From the NCBI RefSeq assembly GCF_901873365.1, contig NZ_CABFLM010000045.1, forward strand, positions 1 through 43,972: a DNA stretch of 43,972 nt. The letters are read 5' to 3'. This DNA comes from an uncultured Aggregatibacter sp. (GTDB taxonomy: Bacteria > Pseudomonadota > Gammaproteobacteria > Enterobacterales > Pasteurellaceae). Position numbers and translations under genes: made by a program. This document shows positions 31,528-40,834 of the stretch, one piece after another. The notes below the pieces were generated by a model that was not told where the DNA came from, ran no database searches, and saw nothing but the letters and a program-made list of their open reading frames with translations. Numbering within the stretch: the stretch's first letter is position 1; every line of letters begins with the position of its first letter.

Positions 31528-32397
31528 TGACTTAATGTATGACTTTAAGGTTTGTTCCACTTCATAAATCCAATCTAATTCATGTTGCGTGAAACCGGCT
31601 TGTAAACGGGCATCTGTGTTGATTACCCCTTTAAAAATCACAATTCGATATTTATGTAGCAGTTCGGTAAAACATTTCATAGCATCTAATCTGCGTTTGG
31701 CGGAAAGTGCGTGATACCAATGATTGCCGATATAAACGTGTCCGATTTCATCCGTTAAAATCACATCTAAAATCTTGACGGCAGCCATGTCTTTTCGTTG
31801 CGCAATTTTTTCTTGTAATACAGGCGTGGCATCCAGACCTCGCGCTTCCAGTACACGCGGCACTAATGCCATACGTTCCCAAATATCATGCGCGGTTGCC
31901 TGTGCCATTTCCCATAAACCGGCATGGGCTTCAAAATCGCCGTATTGATATCCAAGCGTATGCAAATGTGAGTTGACTAAGGAAAAATGGGTGCTTTCTT
32001 CACGTGCGACACGTAGCCAATATTTGACAAATGCCATGCCTTCGCCTAATTCTTGTTGCGCATTTCGGCCAAAACGCCAAGCAGCATCTAAGCCTAAATT
32101 AATGGCATTAAATTCAATATGGGCAATAGCGTGCAACGTTGCGGCATAACCTTCTTCTGTGGCGAAAGAACGTTTCGGCACATCTTTCGGTGCAACGAGT
32201 AGCGGCTTCTCCGGAATACCGGCAAGATCCATTTGTGGCGTCACTTCCGGAAAATCGGATAATTCCGCCAATTTAATCTGCGGTAATAGCTCATCATAAA
32301 GATGATTCACTAAGCGGCATTTTTCTAACGGATCCTTGGTTTGCAGAGCCTTGGTAACGGCATGCCAAAAATCTTGAGCAGCATAAAGTGCGGTCAT
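31525..32397 (-). CDS. DUF455 ferritin-like protein (HI0077 family)
   Basis: A 290-aa ferritin-superfamily protein of unknown function (DUF455), matching, as I recall, H. influenzae HI0077. Conserved acid/His pairs that can bind a diiron centre are visible: LHAIAHIEFNAINLGLDA, REESTHFSLVNSHL and LTDEIGHVYIGNHWY. It lies 15 bases after tesB on the same strand, the same pairing as HI0076-HI0077, which suggests a shared operon though no functional link is known. Start supported by ACGAGG. tRNA-hydroxylase-like (MiaE) activity is an alternative, since the fold is related. Confidence 0.88.
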   Translation of the reverse strand: MTALYAAQDFWHAVTKALQTKDPLEKCRLVNHLYDELLPQIKLAELSDFPEVTPQMDLAGIPEKPLLVAPKDVPKRSFATEEGYAATLHAIAHIEFNAINLGLDAAWRFGRNAQQELGEGMAFVKYWLRVAREESTHFSLVNSHLHTLGYQYGDFEAHAGLWEMAQATAHDIWERMALVPRVLEARGLDATPVLQEKIAQRKDMAAVKILDVILTDEIGHVYIGNHWYHALSAKRRLDAMKCFTELLHKYRIVIFKGVINTDARLQAGFTQHELDWIYEVEQTLKSYIKS

Positions 32398-32412
32398 TTT
32401 TTTCCTCGTTTT

Positions 32413-33279
32413 TTATTGTTCTTCCGGAACGTAACGAATTAAACCTTCTTGTTGTGTGGTGGCAATGAGTCTGCCATCTGCCGCAAAAAATTGACCACGT
32501 GCAAGGCCGCGGGCTGCATAGGCGTTGTTGCTTTCGATGGCATAGAGCAACCAATCATTCATATCAAACGGGCGATGGAACCAAATAGAATGGTCGATGG
32601 TGGCGACTTTCATGCCTTTTTGTAAAAAGCCTTTTTCATGCGGATGAAGTGCGGTCAAAATGCAATGAAAATCAGAGAAGTAGGCGAGTAGGCATTGTTG
32701 AATGCGATAGTCTGTCGGTGCTTCGCCATTGGTGCGTACCCAAGAGTATTGTTGTGGAGGCAGCTTATGTCCGTGGAACGGATTATTTAAATATTTGGTG
32801 CGAATATCAAAGGGACGCTCTGCCGTAAATTTATCGCGCACCGCTTCCGGAATGGTTTGTGCCATTTGCTGAATGACAGAGCTTTCTGACATTAAGGCAT
32901 CAGGGGCTTCTACCTTTGGCATTTCGCTTTGGTGTTCAAAGCCTTGTTCTAAGGTTTGGAAAGAGGTGGTAATGTGACAAATCGGTGATTTATGTTGAAT
33001 GGCTTTTACCCGCATCGCCGTGAAATTTCTGCCCTCGCGTAAAATTTCGACATCATAAATAATCGGATATTGACTGTCGCCCGGCGAGAGAAAATAGGCG
33101 TGGCAAGAATGTAAAAAACGATCTTGAGGGGCGACTTGAATCGCAGCAGAAAGCGCCTGCGCCACGACTTGACCACCGAACACTTGGCGAAAGCCGAGAT
33201 CTTGGCTTGCGCCGCGAAAAAGTAAATCGTCAATTTTTTCTAGTTTTAACAGTTCGATAAGTTGATTAAGTGCGGTCAT
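32413..33279 (-). CDS. tesB: Acyl-CoA thioesterase II
   Basis: TesB hydrolyses medium- and long-chain acyl-CoAs. The 288-aa double hot-dog protein begins with the N-terminal domain containing LFRGASQDLGFRQVFGGQVVAQAL and SCHAYFLSPGD, and the C-terminal domain with SLDHS-like TIDHSIWFHRPFDMNDWLLY and LIATTQQEGLIR, which includes the catalytic Asp and Gln of the family. ACGAGGAAAATC precedes the ATG. A USS overlaps the first codons (MTALNQL). Confidence 0.96.
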   Translation of the reverse strand: MTALNQLIELLKLEKIDDLLFRGASQDLGFRQVFGGQVVAQALSAAIQVAPQDRFLHSCHAYFLSPGDSQYPIIYDVEILREGRNFTAMRVKAIQHKSPICHITTSFQTLEQGFEHQSEMPKVEAPDALMSESSVIQQMAQTIPEAVRDKFTAERPFDIRTKYLNNPFHGHKLPPQQYSWVRTNGEAPTDYRIQQCLLAYFSDFHCILTALHPHEKGFLQKGMKVATIDHSIWFHRPFDMNDWLLYAIESNNAYAARGLARGQFFAADGRLIATTQQEGLIRYVPEEQ

Positions 33280-33407
33280 GATTTTCCTCGTTTGTTTAAA
33301 GTTCAGGCTGTTATGATGTGATCCGGAGATAACATTTGCAATTCAATAGGGCTTATTGCATAATGCGAAACCTTAATCGCGCTATCAAATCTTGCGGTTA
33401 ATTCAAT

Positions 33408-33517
33408 GGAAACCTTTTCGGTCCCTCGCAATGAAGTCTGGTTTACCAGGTCAGGTTCGGAAGAAAGCAGCCAGAGTCAGAATTTTCGTGTGCCGAGACT
33501 AAGCCGGAAAGGTTTCC
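33408..33517 (+). ncRNA. ffs: 4.5S RNA, signal recognition particle RNA
   Basis: The RNA component of the bacterial SRP that binds Ffh. The diagnostic apical part is present: GTTTACCAGGTCAGGT, then CGGAAGAAAGCAGCCAG (GGAA tetraloop and the conserved AGCAG/CAG internal loop), and CGTGTGCCG. The ends GGAAACCTTT and AAAGGTTTCC pair as the closing helix, defining a 110-nt gene. It converges on cydC, whose stop lies only 20 bases beyond a pyrimidine-rich tail. Confidence 0.95.
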
Positions 33518-33536
33518 ACCTTTCCAGCCTTTCCTT

Positions 33537-35270
33537 TTAAATACGTTGTGTCAGTTGTTTGAAAAAGCCATTTTCTTTATTGATCAATTCGCTGTACGAA
33601 CCTTGTTCAATTAATCGACTGTTATCGATCACCACAAGTTGATCAAACTGCTCAATGGCGGTTAAACGGTGTGTCACCATAATCAAGGTTTTACCGACAC
33701 TGTGAGCTAAAATCGCTTGCAGAATATTGCGTTCGGTTTCGCGATCCAAACCTTCTGTCGGTTCATCTAAGAGTAAAATAGGCGCATCATTTAATAACAC
33801 ACGCGCTAAGCCTAAACGACGTTGTTCACCGCCCGATAACGGACGACCGCCGTCTCCTAGCCATAAATCTAATCCTTGTTCTTGATTCACCAATTTTTCC
33901 AAGCCCACTTGTTGTAGCACGGCAACCATTCTTTCATCGCTCAACGTTGCATGGTTGGCAAGTTGTAAGTTGTTACGCAACGTATCACTAAATATGTGCA
34001 CGCGTTGTGTTAAGAAACAAAATTGTTGGCGTAAACTGCTTTCGCGATAGGTTTGAATGCGATTGCCGGCGAATAAGATTTCTCCTTGGTTGGCATCATA
34101 ATTGCGTACCAATAATTGAAGTAGTGTCGATTTGCCGCTGCCGGTTTTCCCTAAAATGGCGAGTTTTTCACCGGCTTCAATAGAGAGATTTAAGTCCACT
34201 AATGCCGGGTTATCGCGTTGCGGATAAGTGAAATGAACGTGATTAATTTGCAATAATGGCGCTTGAGTTTGGCTTTCAACAAGTTGCGTGCCGGAAAAAT
34301 CCACCAGTGGTTGCTGTTCGATAATATCCGTCACCCGTTCAGCCGATGCCACCATTTGCCCGATGTGCAAAAATGCGGCGCCGATCGGCATTAAAATTTC
34401 AAAGGAGGCGAGGGCGGCAAAGGCAAACAAGCCAATTAATGCAGCACGGTATTCATCGCTGCCCAAATCCACTTGTGCGGCAAACCACATCACAATACAT
34501 AACACCAAGCCGTTGGCGAACAACAAAAGTGCGGTGGAAAATCCTGATAAATTCGCTTCCTGTTGTTGATAGTCTTGCCATTGTTGTTCTGTTTGGCTCA
34601 ATTTCCCTTTTAGTTTTTCTTCCCCGTTAAATAACAATAATTCTGCTTGAGCCTGAATAAATTCCACAAATTGCGTGCGGTATAGGGCGCGGGATTGGGT
34701 TAATTTTGCGCCGAATTTGTTGCCTAGATGGTAAAAAATGGTTGGAATCACCAATAATAATGTCAGTAACGTGAGACCAAGGAACAGTGCGAGTGGCACA
34801 TGAACAAAACTTAATCCAAGGGTAATCAAGGTAATCACCACAATGGCGCTGATAAACGGTGCAATCAGGCGAAGATAAAGTCCGTCCAAGGTATCCACGT
34901 CAGCAACCAATCGGTTTAATAAATCACTGTTACGATAGCGATTGAGCACGCCAGGGCTTAACGGAATAATTTTGCTAAACACTTGCACGCGTAATTTGGC
35001 TAACACGCGGAAAGTGGCATCGTGGGTGACGACTTTTTCAAAATAACGCGCCACAGTGCGCCCGATCGCTAAACCGCGTACGCTGGCAGAGGGATAGAAA
35101 AAGTTAAACAGCGAACCTAAACCGGCAATGGCGGTCGCTGCCAAGAACCAACCGGAAAGGGTAAGCAACCCGATGCTGGAGGCAAGCCCTAGGATCATTA
35201 ACAAACCACCGAAAATTAATGGCAGTTTGGCAAATTTAAATAAACGAATAAAAGGCAATAAAGCACGCAT
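33537..35270 (-). CDS. cydC: Heterodimeric thiol (cysteine/glutathione) ABC exporter, CydC
   Basis: With CydD it exports cysteine and glutathione to the periplasm, needed for cytochrome bd assembly. The 577-aa protein joins six transmembrane helices (residues 1 to about 310) to an ATPase domain with Walker A ILGKTGSGKSTLLQ, signature LSGGEQRRLGLARVLL, Walker B ILLLDEPTEGLD and the H-loop VTHR. The motif IGRTVARYFEKVVTHDATFR is typical of CydC. It starts on the last base of cydD, so both are made together. Confidence 0.95.
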   Translation of the reverse strand: MRALLPFIRLFKFAKLPLIFGGLLMILGLASSIGLLTLSGWFLAATAIAGLGSLFNFFYPSASVRGLAIGRTVARYFEKVVTHDATFRVLAKLRVQVFSKIIPLSPGVLNRYRNSDLLNRLVADVDTLDGLYLRLIAPFISAIVVITLITLGLSFVHVPLALFLGLTLLTLLLVIPTIFYHLGNKFGAKLTQSRALYRTQFVEFIQAQAELLLFNGEEKLKGKLSQTEQQWQDYQQQEANLSGFSTALLLFANGLVLCIVMWFAAQVDLGSDEYRAALIGLFAFAALASFEILMPIGAAFLHIGQMVASAERVTDIIEQQPLVDFSGTQLVESQTQAPLLQINHVHFTYPQRDNPALVDLNLSIEAGEKLAILGKTGSGKSTLLQLLVRNYDANQGEILFAGNRIQTYRESSLRQQFCFLTQRVHIFSDTLRNNLQLANHATLSDERMVAVLQQVGLEKLVNQEQGLDLWLGDGGRPLSGGEQRRLGLARVLLNDAPILLLDEPTEGLDRETERNILQAILAHSVGKTLIMVTHRLTAIEQFDQLVVIDNSRLIEQGSYSELINKENGFFKQLTQRI

Positions 35271-37033
35271 TAGTTAATATCCTGTTGTCGTTGTGCCAAT
35301 AATTCGGCGAAGAAACCTTGATGTTGCAGTTGGTCAAAATGCCCCTGCTGAATAATTTGTCCGTGACGCATCACCAAAATGGTGTCGCATTGTTTCAGAT
35401 CTTCAATGCGGTGAGTGATCATCACGGTTGTTTGTTGGCGACTGATGTGTTGCAAGGCTTGTAATACCTGATTTTCCGATTGCGCATCAAGGCTGGCAGT
35501 CGGTTCATCTAATAACAACAAATTGCCTTTGCGCAGTAGCGCACGTGCAACGGCCAAACGTTGTGCTTGCCCGACGGACACGCCAATGCCACCTTCTTTA
35601 ATTTCTGCCTCTAAGCCGAGACGGTCGGTAAATTCTTTCGCTTGTGCTAATGCCAACGCCTGATCGATTTCTTGTGCGGAAGCTTGAATGTCGCCCAATA
35701 ATAAATTCTCTTTGATCGTGCCTTGCAACAACAATGGGTTTTGTCCGACCCAGGCAATGTGTTTGCGCCATTGGGCTAAATCGACATTGCGCAATTCTTG
35801 CCCGTTGATTTTCAGGCTGCCTTCATAAGGTAAAAAGCCCAAAATGGCATTGATCAGCGAGGTTTTTCCGGCACCGCTTTGCCCCACAATCGCAATGTGG
35901 CTGTGTGCCGGAATATGGAAATTCAGCGCTTCTGTCAGCGGTTTGCCTTGTGGCGACAAGACCACCACATTTTCACCTGAAATTTCTACCGCACTTTGGC
36001 TTTCAAATGCCGCTTTGCTGTCGCCTTGGGCGATTAAATAATCTTCTTCCAAGAAATCTACAATGGCATCTGCCGCACCAATACCGGCTGCACGGTCATG
36101 ATAATAAGTACCGAGGTCGCGCAAGGGTTGGTAAAACTCCGGTGCAAGAATGAGGCAGAAGAAACCGATAAAGAGTGTAATCGGCGTGCCGTAACTGCCG
36201 AATTCCACTTGCCCTAAATAGCTGAAACCGAAATACACTGCCATTAATGCAATAGAAATCGAGGTAAAAAACTCTAACACGGCAGAGGAGAGGAATGCCA
36301 TTTTCAAGACATCCATGGTGGTTTCGCGGAAATCTTGCGTGCTGTTTTCAATATGGCGGGTTTGTTCGGAAGTGCGGTCGAATAAACGCAAGGTTTCCAA
36401 ACCGCGCAGACGATCGAGGAATTGACCGCTTAAACGCGCAAGGGTATCCATGTTCTTTTGGCTGCTGTCTGCTGCCGCTTTGCCCACCAAAATCATAAAG
36501 ATAGGAATCAGCGGTGCGGTGCCCATTAAAATCAAACCGGCTGCCCAGTTCAACGGGAATACGGCAATCAGAATAATCATCGGCACAATGGCGGAAAGCG
36601 CTTGTTGCGGTAAATAGCGGGCGTAGAAATTATGCAAGTTCTCTACTTGTTCCAACATGATGGTTGCCCAGCTGCCGGCCGGTTTATTGTTAATCGTTGC
36701 AGGGCCAACTTGATGGATTTTATCCAAAATTTGCTGACGAATAATATTCCGTAATAATTGACCGCACTTGAAGCCGATTTTTTCTCGGATCCACAAAATC
36801 AGCGCACGTAGTGCAAAGCCGACGACTAAGCCGATAAAGTAAGGCGCTAAGCCGGTGACCGGTTCGCCCAGAATAATGAGCTTATGCAGCAAAGAGGCTA
36901 AGAGATAAGTCTGCCCTACTAAAATCACTGAGGAGAAGGTGGCGAGCAAAATATTGAGATTCAAATATTTTTTAATCGGCTTTTGCTGTGTGCGAAGCCA
37001 TTGTTGCAAATATTTTTGACGAGATTTATCCAT
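35270..37033 (-). CDS. cydD: Heterodimeric thiol ABC exporter, CydD
   Basis: The 587-aa partner of CydC. Membrane domain in residues 1 to about 330 (motifs PAGSWATIMLEQVENLHNFYARYLPQ), then the ATPase: Walker A IVGQSGAGKTSLINA, WVGQNPLLLQGTIKENL, signature-like VSVGQAQRLAVARALL (VSVGQ in place of LSGGQ, usual for CydD), and Walker B LLLDEPTASLD. It follows trxB by about 95 bases on the same strand, an arrangement I recall as trxB-cydDC in H. influenzae and E. coli. Confidence 0.95.
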   Translation of the reverse strand: MDKSRQKYLQQWLRTQQKPIKKYLNLNILLATFSSVILVGQTYLLASLLHKLIILGEPVTGLAPYFIGLVVGFALRALILWIREKIGFKCGQLLRNIIRQQILDKIHQVGPATINNKPAGSWATIMLEQVENLHNFYARYLPQQALSAIVPMIILIAVFPLNWAAGLILMGTAPLIPIFMILVGKAAADSSQKNMDTLARLSGQFLDRLRGLETLRLFDRTSEQTRHIENSTQDFRETTMDVLKMAFLSSAVLEFFTSISIALMAVYFGFSYLGQVEFGSYGTPITLFIGFFCLILAPEFYQPLRDLGTYYHDRAAGIGAADAIVDFLEEDYLIAQGDSKAAFESQSAVEISGENVVVLSPQGKPLTEALNFHIPAHSHIAIVGQSGAGKTSLINAILGFLPYEGSLKINGQELRNVDLAQWRKHIAWVGQNPLLLQGTIKENLLLGDIQASAQEIDQALALAQAKEFTDRLGLEAEIKEGGIGVSVGQAQRLAVARALLRKGNLLLLDEPTASLDAQSENQVLQALQHISRQQTTVMITHRIEDLKQCDTILVMRHGQIIQQGHFDQLQHQGFFAELLAQRQQDIN

Positions 37034-37128
37034 AAGTTATGTTTTATCAGAAACAGAAAAACGGAAGGTGGACGTTATTGCCCACCTTATATTGCATAAT
37101 GTGTTGTCTTGGTGCACCTACCGAACAG

Positions 37129-38085
37129 TTATGCTTTTTGCGCATCCAAATAACGCTCGGCATCTAATGCTGCCATGCAGCCGGTGCCGGCAGAGGTAAT
37201 GGCTTGACGATAGTTGTGATCCATCACATCGCCTGCGGCAAAAACGCCTTCCACGGATGTGGCGGTCGCATTGCCGTTTAAACCGGATTTCACCACGATA
37301 TACCCGTTATTTAATTCCAATTGACCTTGGAAGATTTCCGTATTCGGCGCATGACCGATAGCCACGAAGACGCCGTCTAATGCGACCTCTTCCGTTGCTT
37401 CGGATTGCACGTCTTTCAAACGTACGCCGGTCACACCCATGTTGTCGCCCAACACTTCATCTAAAGTGCGGTTAGTATGCAGCACGATTTTGCCTTCTTC
37501 CACTTTTTTGTATAAGCGGTCGATGAGAATTTTTTCTGCGCGGAAACTATCGCGACGGTGGATCAAATGCACCTCAGAAGCAATGTTGGCTAAATAGAGT
37601 GCTTCTTCCACGGCGGTGTTACCGCCACCGATGACGGCAACCGGTTTGTTGCGATAGAAGAAACCGTCACAAGTGGCGCAAGCGGAAACGCCACGGCCTT
37701 TGAAGTTTTCTTCGGAAGGCAAACCTAAATAACGGGCAGAGGCACCGGTGGCGATAATTAACGCATCGCAGCTAAAGGTTTGTGCATCGCCGTATAATTT
37801 GAACGGGCGAGAAGATAAATCTACGCGGTTAATATGATCGAAGACAATCTCGGTCTCGAATTTTTCTGCGTGTTGCAACATTCTTTGCATTAATTCAGGG
37901 CCGGTCGTTTCACCGAAATCACCCGGCCAGTTTTCAATTTCACTGGTGGTAGTGAGTTGTCCACCTTGTTGTAACCCTGTGACGAGTACCGGTTTCAAAT
38001 TAGCGCGTGCCGCATAAATGGCAGCCGTGTAACCGGCAGGGCCGGAACCTAAAATGAGTAATTGCGCGTGTTTAATATCTGACAT
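37129..38085 (-). CDS. trxB: Thioredoxin reductase
   Basis: An NADPH-dependent flavoprotein that reduces thioredoxin. The 318-aa protein has the FAD loop ILGSGPAGYTAA (about 11-22), the redox pair Cys136-Ala-Thr-Cys139 (ACATCDGFF), the NADPH loop VIGGGNTAVEEALYL, and the C-terminal FAD motif GVFAAGDVMDHNYRQAI. I start at ATG 38085 (MSDIKHAQ), with AAGGA 6 bases ahead; a TTG two codons upstream is less likely. It is upstream of cydDC and downstream of cnoX, making a thiol-redox block. Confidence 0.97.
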   Translation of the reverse strand: MSDIKHAQLLILGSGPAGYTAAIYAARANLKPVLVTGLQQGGQLTTTSEIENWPGDFGETTGPELMQRMLQHAEKFETEIVFDHINRVDLSSRPFKLYGDAQTFSCDALIIATGASARYLGLPSEENFKGRGVSACATCDGFFYRNKPVAVIGGGNTAVEEALYLANIASEVHLIHRRDSFRAEKILIDRLYKKVEEGKIVLHTNRTLDEVLGDNMGVTGVRLKDVQSEATEEVALDGVFVAIGHAPNTEIFQGQLELNNGYIVVKSGLNGNATATSVEGVFAAGDVMDHNYRQAITSAGTGCMAALDAERYLDAQKA

Positions 38086-38138
38086 AATCAATCCTTATCA
38101 ACTTGAAATTTGTGGGCGGTATTATAGAAGATTTCCCA

Positions 38139-38996
38139 TCAGTACAACAACGAATAGAGCAATCGGCGGTATTTATTGGTTACCGGATCGTTGTTGCCGA
38201 TGGCGGCTAAAATGGATAAAAATTCCTGCTTGATTTTGCCGTCTTCCGCGCCTAAATCTTGACGTAAAATAGTGAATAACAACTCCAAGGCTTCTTCGTT
38301 GCGATTGGCTTGGTGTAATTGCAAGGCCAATTTCAACGCAAGATCATGGGTTGGCTGTTTTGCAAATTCTTCCTGTAATTGTTGTATTTCCGGCGTATCG
38401 GCGGCTTTAATCAACAAGTCAATTTGCGCTTGTAATCCTTGCCAGCGACTGTCGCGATCTTGCAATGGGATCTTGTTCAAAATCTGTTGCGCAGGCTCAG
38501 TGTTTTTCATCGCGATATAGGTTTCCGCATAGAGTAGTGCGATCTCACTGTTTTTCTGATCAGACAACTCCCACGCTTCTTTCAACAACGGCAATGCCTG
38601 CGCATAATTTTCCACCGCAAGCAAATCCAATGCCTGATTAAATTTAATTTCTTCCTCTTTCGGCAAAATCACACTCAAACGCTGTTGCAAGGTGGTGTTA
38701 TCCAACGCACCTTGAAAGGCATCCAACGCTTGCCCGTCTCTAAATAAATAAGTGGTCGGCAAGGCTTGAATACGAAACTGCGCCGCCACCATTTGTTCTT
38801 TCTCACAATTCACTTTGGCTAACACAAATTGCCCTTGGTATTGGTTGGCATAATTTTCCAAGGTTTTCACAAACGCCACAGAATCTGCATGGTTTGGCGC
38901 ATAAAACGTGATCACCAAAGGATGATGTTGTGAAAGCTGTAAAATTTCGTTGAGATTTTGCTCGTTAAGGTCACGAATGGAAGGGAAATCCGCCAT
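38139..38996 (-). CDS. cnoX: Thioredoxin-like co-chaperone CnoX (YbbN)
   Basis: CnoX protects proteins against oxidation and hands them to chaperones. The 285-aa protein has an N-terminal thioredoxin-fold domain (residues 1-110; VITFYAPNHADSVAFVKTLENYA, VNCEKEQMVAAQFRIQALPTTYLF) and a C-terminal helical TPR-like part. The thioredoxin CxxC is missing: the active site reads APNHAD, so it cannot be a disulfide reductase. One Cys remains in VNCEKE. It precedes trxB by about 50 bases on the same strand. Confidence 0.92.
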   Translation of the reverse strand: MADFPSIRDLNEQNLNEILQLSQHHPLVITFYAPNHADSVAFVKTLENYANQYQGQFVLAKVNCEKEQMVAAQFRIQALPTTYLFRDGQALDAFQGALDNTTLQQRLSVILPKEEEIKFNQALDLLAVENYAQALPLLKEAWELSDQKNSEIALLYAETYIAMKNTEPAQQILNKIPLQDRDSRWQGLQAQIDLLIKAADTPEIQQLQEEFAKQPTHDLALKLALQLHQANRNEEALELLFTILRQDLGAEDGKIKQEFLSILAAIGNNDPVTNKYRRLLYSLLY

Positions 38997-39186
38997 ATTC
39001 TTCTCTTGTTTTGAATGAAATGAATGCCGCGTATTATAGCAAAGTGCGGTGGGATTTTTTAGTGTTTTTCAGGGGATAGCATCTTAAAGGATTGTAATAT
39101 TAGCGACTCGCATAAAGGCGAACCGGATAGGGTTTAAAATCCCCAAATATTCGAAAAATTGACCGCACTTTTTGTGATCTATGACA

Positions 39187-40413
39187 CTACAAATGACTTA
39201 AAGGCGTTTCCAGTATCTCCCCAATAAATCCCCTCAAACTCAAACATCGCACGCCTTCAAATGTGTTGCCGTCAAATTCATCTAGGGTGACCACATATTT
39301 GGGGTAGTTATCCCCAATTTTCAGCAGGTTGCCGAATTCGCGTTCTAAGGTTTTTTCTTCGTTGATGGTGAGAGTTGCTTGAACGTAAATTCGTTCGCCA
39401 TTTTTCTCAGCGACAAAATCGATTTCTTGGTTGTTCAATCCGCCGATTTTGACGTCGAAACCGGCAATTTGTAGATGGTTGAATATGGTGTTTTCAAGTA
39501 GTTTGCCACGATCTTGCACGCGATAGCCGATGAGGGCGTTGCGTAGCCCCAAGTCTTCAAAATAGTATTTTTCACCGATTTCGAAAATCCGTTTCCCGGC
39601 AATGTCATAGCGTGGCACTTTGTGGATGAGAAAGGCGTTGGCGAGGTAGTCGGCGTAGTTTTGCACCTGTGTTACTGATGTGGCAATTTTTTGCGATTTA
39701 AGAAAGTCGGCAATTTTTTTAGCGGAGAACAAATTGCCGATATTGTCGGCGAGAAATAGTGTCAGTTGTTCTAAAAATTGCGGATTTCTCAAGGAATAAC
39801 GGTTCATGATGTCACGGATGGCGATGGTGGAATAGATGTTGCGCAGGTATTCAAAGATGATGTTATCTTGCAACGGCAGGTCTTTCAAATAAGGCAAACC
39901 GCCATATTTTAAGAATTGCGCCATGGCTTTATCGCTGTCTTCAAGGCGCATGAATTGTAGAAACTCAGGGTAAGAAAGGGAATGGACGTGGATTTCCACT
40001 GCGCGCCCACTCAATGCGCCGGCAATATCGCGTGAAAGCAGATGTGCGTTGCTGCCGGTGCAATATAAATCCAGTTCGTCATCCAGTAGCAGTGAACGCA
40101 GTGCGCTTTCAAAATTGGCAATCTCTTGAATTTCATCAATAAAAACATAGTTTTTTTGACCGTGTTTTTTTTCGCTTAACACAAAATCAGCCAACTCTTG
40201 AGCCGTTTTCAAATGAGAAAACGCTAAGTCTTCTTTATTGATGTAGATAATCGGTGCGTGTTCGTCAGCTGAACGGATTTCCTGCATGATTTGGAACAGT
40301 AGATAGCTTTTGCCCACACGGCGTTGTCCTGTAAATACTTTAATCAGTTGTTTGCTGATGAACGGGCGAACGGTGTCAAGATAGCGTTGGCGGTAAATCA
40401 GGTCTTTTTTCAT
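39187..40413 (-). CDS. AAA+ ATPase with DUF4143 domain
   Basis: A 408-aa protein of the ATP-binding/DUF4143 family, common as accessory genes in bacteria and without an established function. Walker A GQRRVGKSYLL lies near residues 29-39 and Walker B YVFIDEIQE near 89-97; the AAA_14 domain (YCTGSNAHLLSRDIAGALSGR, sensor region) is followed by the DUF4143 part with a restriction-endonuclease-like core (EIDFVAEKNGERIYVQAT). GGAGGAG precedes the ATG. It is a single gene flanked by a large gap upstream; defence roles are suspected for some members but there is no direct evidence here. Confidence 0.88.
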   Translation of the reverse strand: MKKDLIYRQRYLDTVRPFISKQLIKVFTGQRRVGKSYLLFQIMQEIRSADEHAPIIYINKEDLAFSHLKTAQELADFVLSEKKHGQKNYVFIDEIQEIANFESALRSLLLDDELDLYCTGSNAHLLSRDIAGALSGRAVEIHVHSLSYPEFLQFMRLEDSDKAMAQFLKYGGLPYLKDLPLQDNIIFEYLRNIYSTIAIRDIMNRYSLRNPQFLEQLTLFLADNIGNLFSAKKIADFLKSQKIATSVTQVQNYADYLANAFLIHKVPRYDIAGKRIFEIGEKYYFEDLGLRNALIGYRVQDRGKLLENTIFNHLQIAGFDVKIGGLNNQEIDFVAEKNGERIYVQATLTINEEKTLEREFGNLLKIGDNYPKYVVTLDEFDGNTFEGVRCLSLRGFIGEILETPLSHL

Positions 40414-40637
40414 ATCTCCTCCATTTATAATGGAAAGTATAGGATTAATCTTAAAAAGTTTCTAGTATGGTTAAAACTTTTTTATGTTTTTATATTTTAT
40501 TTTTGTATGACTTAAAAAATCTCCTAAAAATTTGACCGCACTTTTCATGTCATTTCCTATTAGGAAAAAATGTTGTTCATAAAGCGTGGTTTATTGCTTA
40601 ATCATTATTTGCTTCATCAAATAACAAGGAGAAAATC

Positions 40638-40685
40638 ATGAAAAAATGTCGGTTTTGTTTGTTGAAGAAGAATAGTGAATGCTGA
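40638..40685 (+). CDS. Possible 15-codon microORF, or remnant of a decayed gene
   Basis: AAGGAGAAAATC precedes ATG at 40638, giving MKKCRFCLLKKNSEC then a stop. Further in-frame-like coding shreds follow (RLVVIDGVQEISPYG in another frame near 40695-40740). The ideal ribosome site on so short a frame suggests either a small Cys-rich peptide or the head of a broken gene. The rest of 40414-40834 shows only the USS at about 40533 and the start region of mdaB. Confidence 0.3.
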   Translation: MKKCRFCLLKKNSEC

Positions 40686-40834
40686 TGCTACCGATTAGTT
40701 GTAATCGATGGCGTACAAGAAATTTCCCCTTATGGTCTGAAAATAGCCTGGTAAGCAAAGGCACTTTTAAAATATAGAGTAAAAAGGCATAATTGCAGCC
40801 CCATTTTTTGAATTATTTATTTAGGAGCAAAAAG

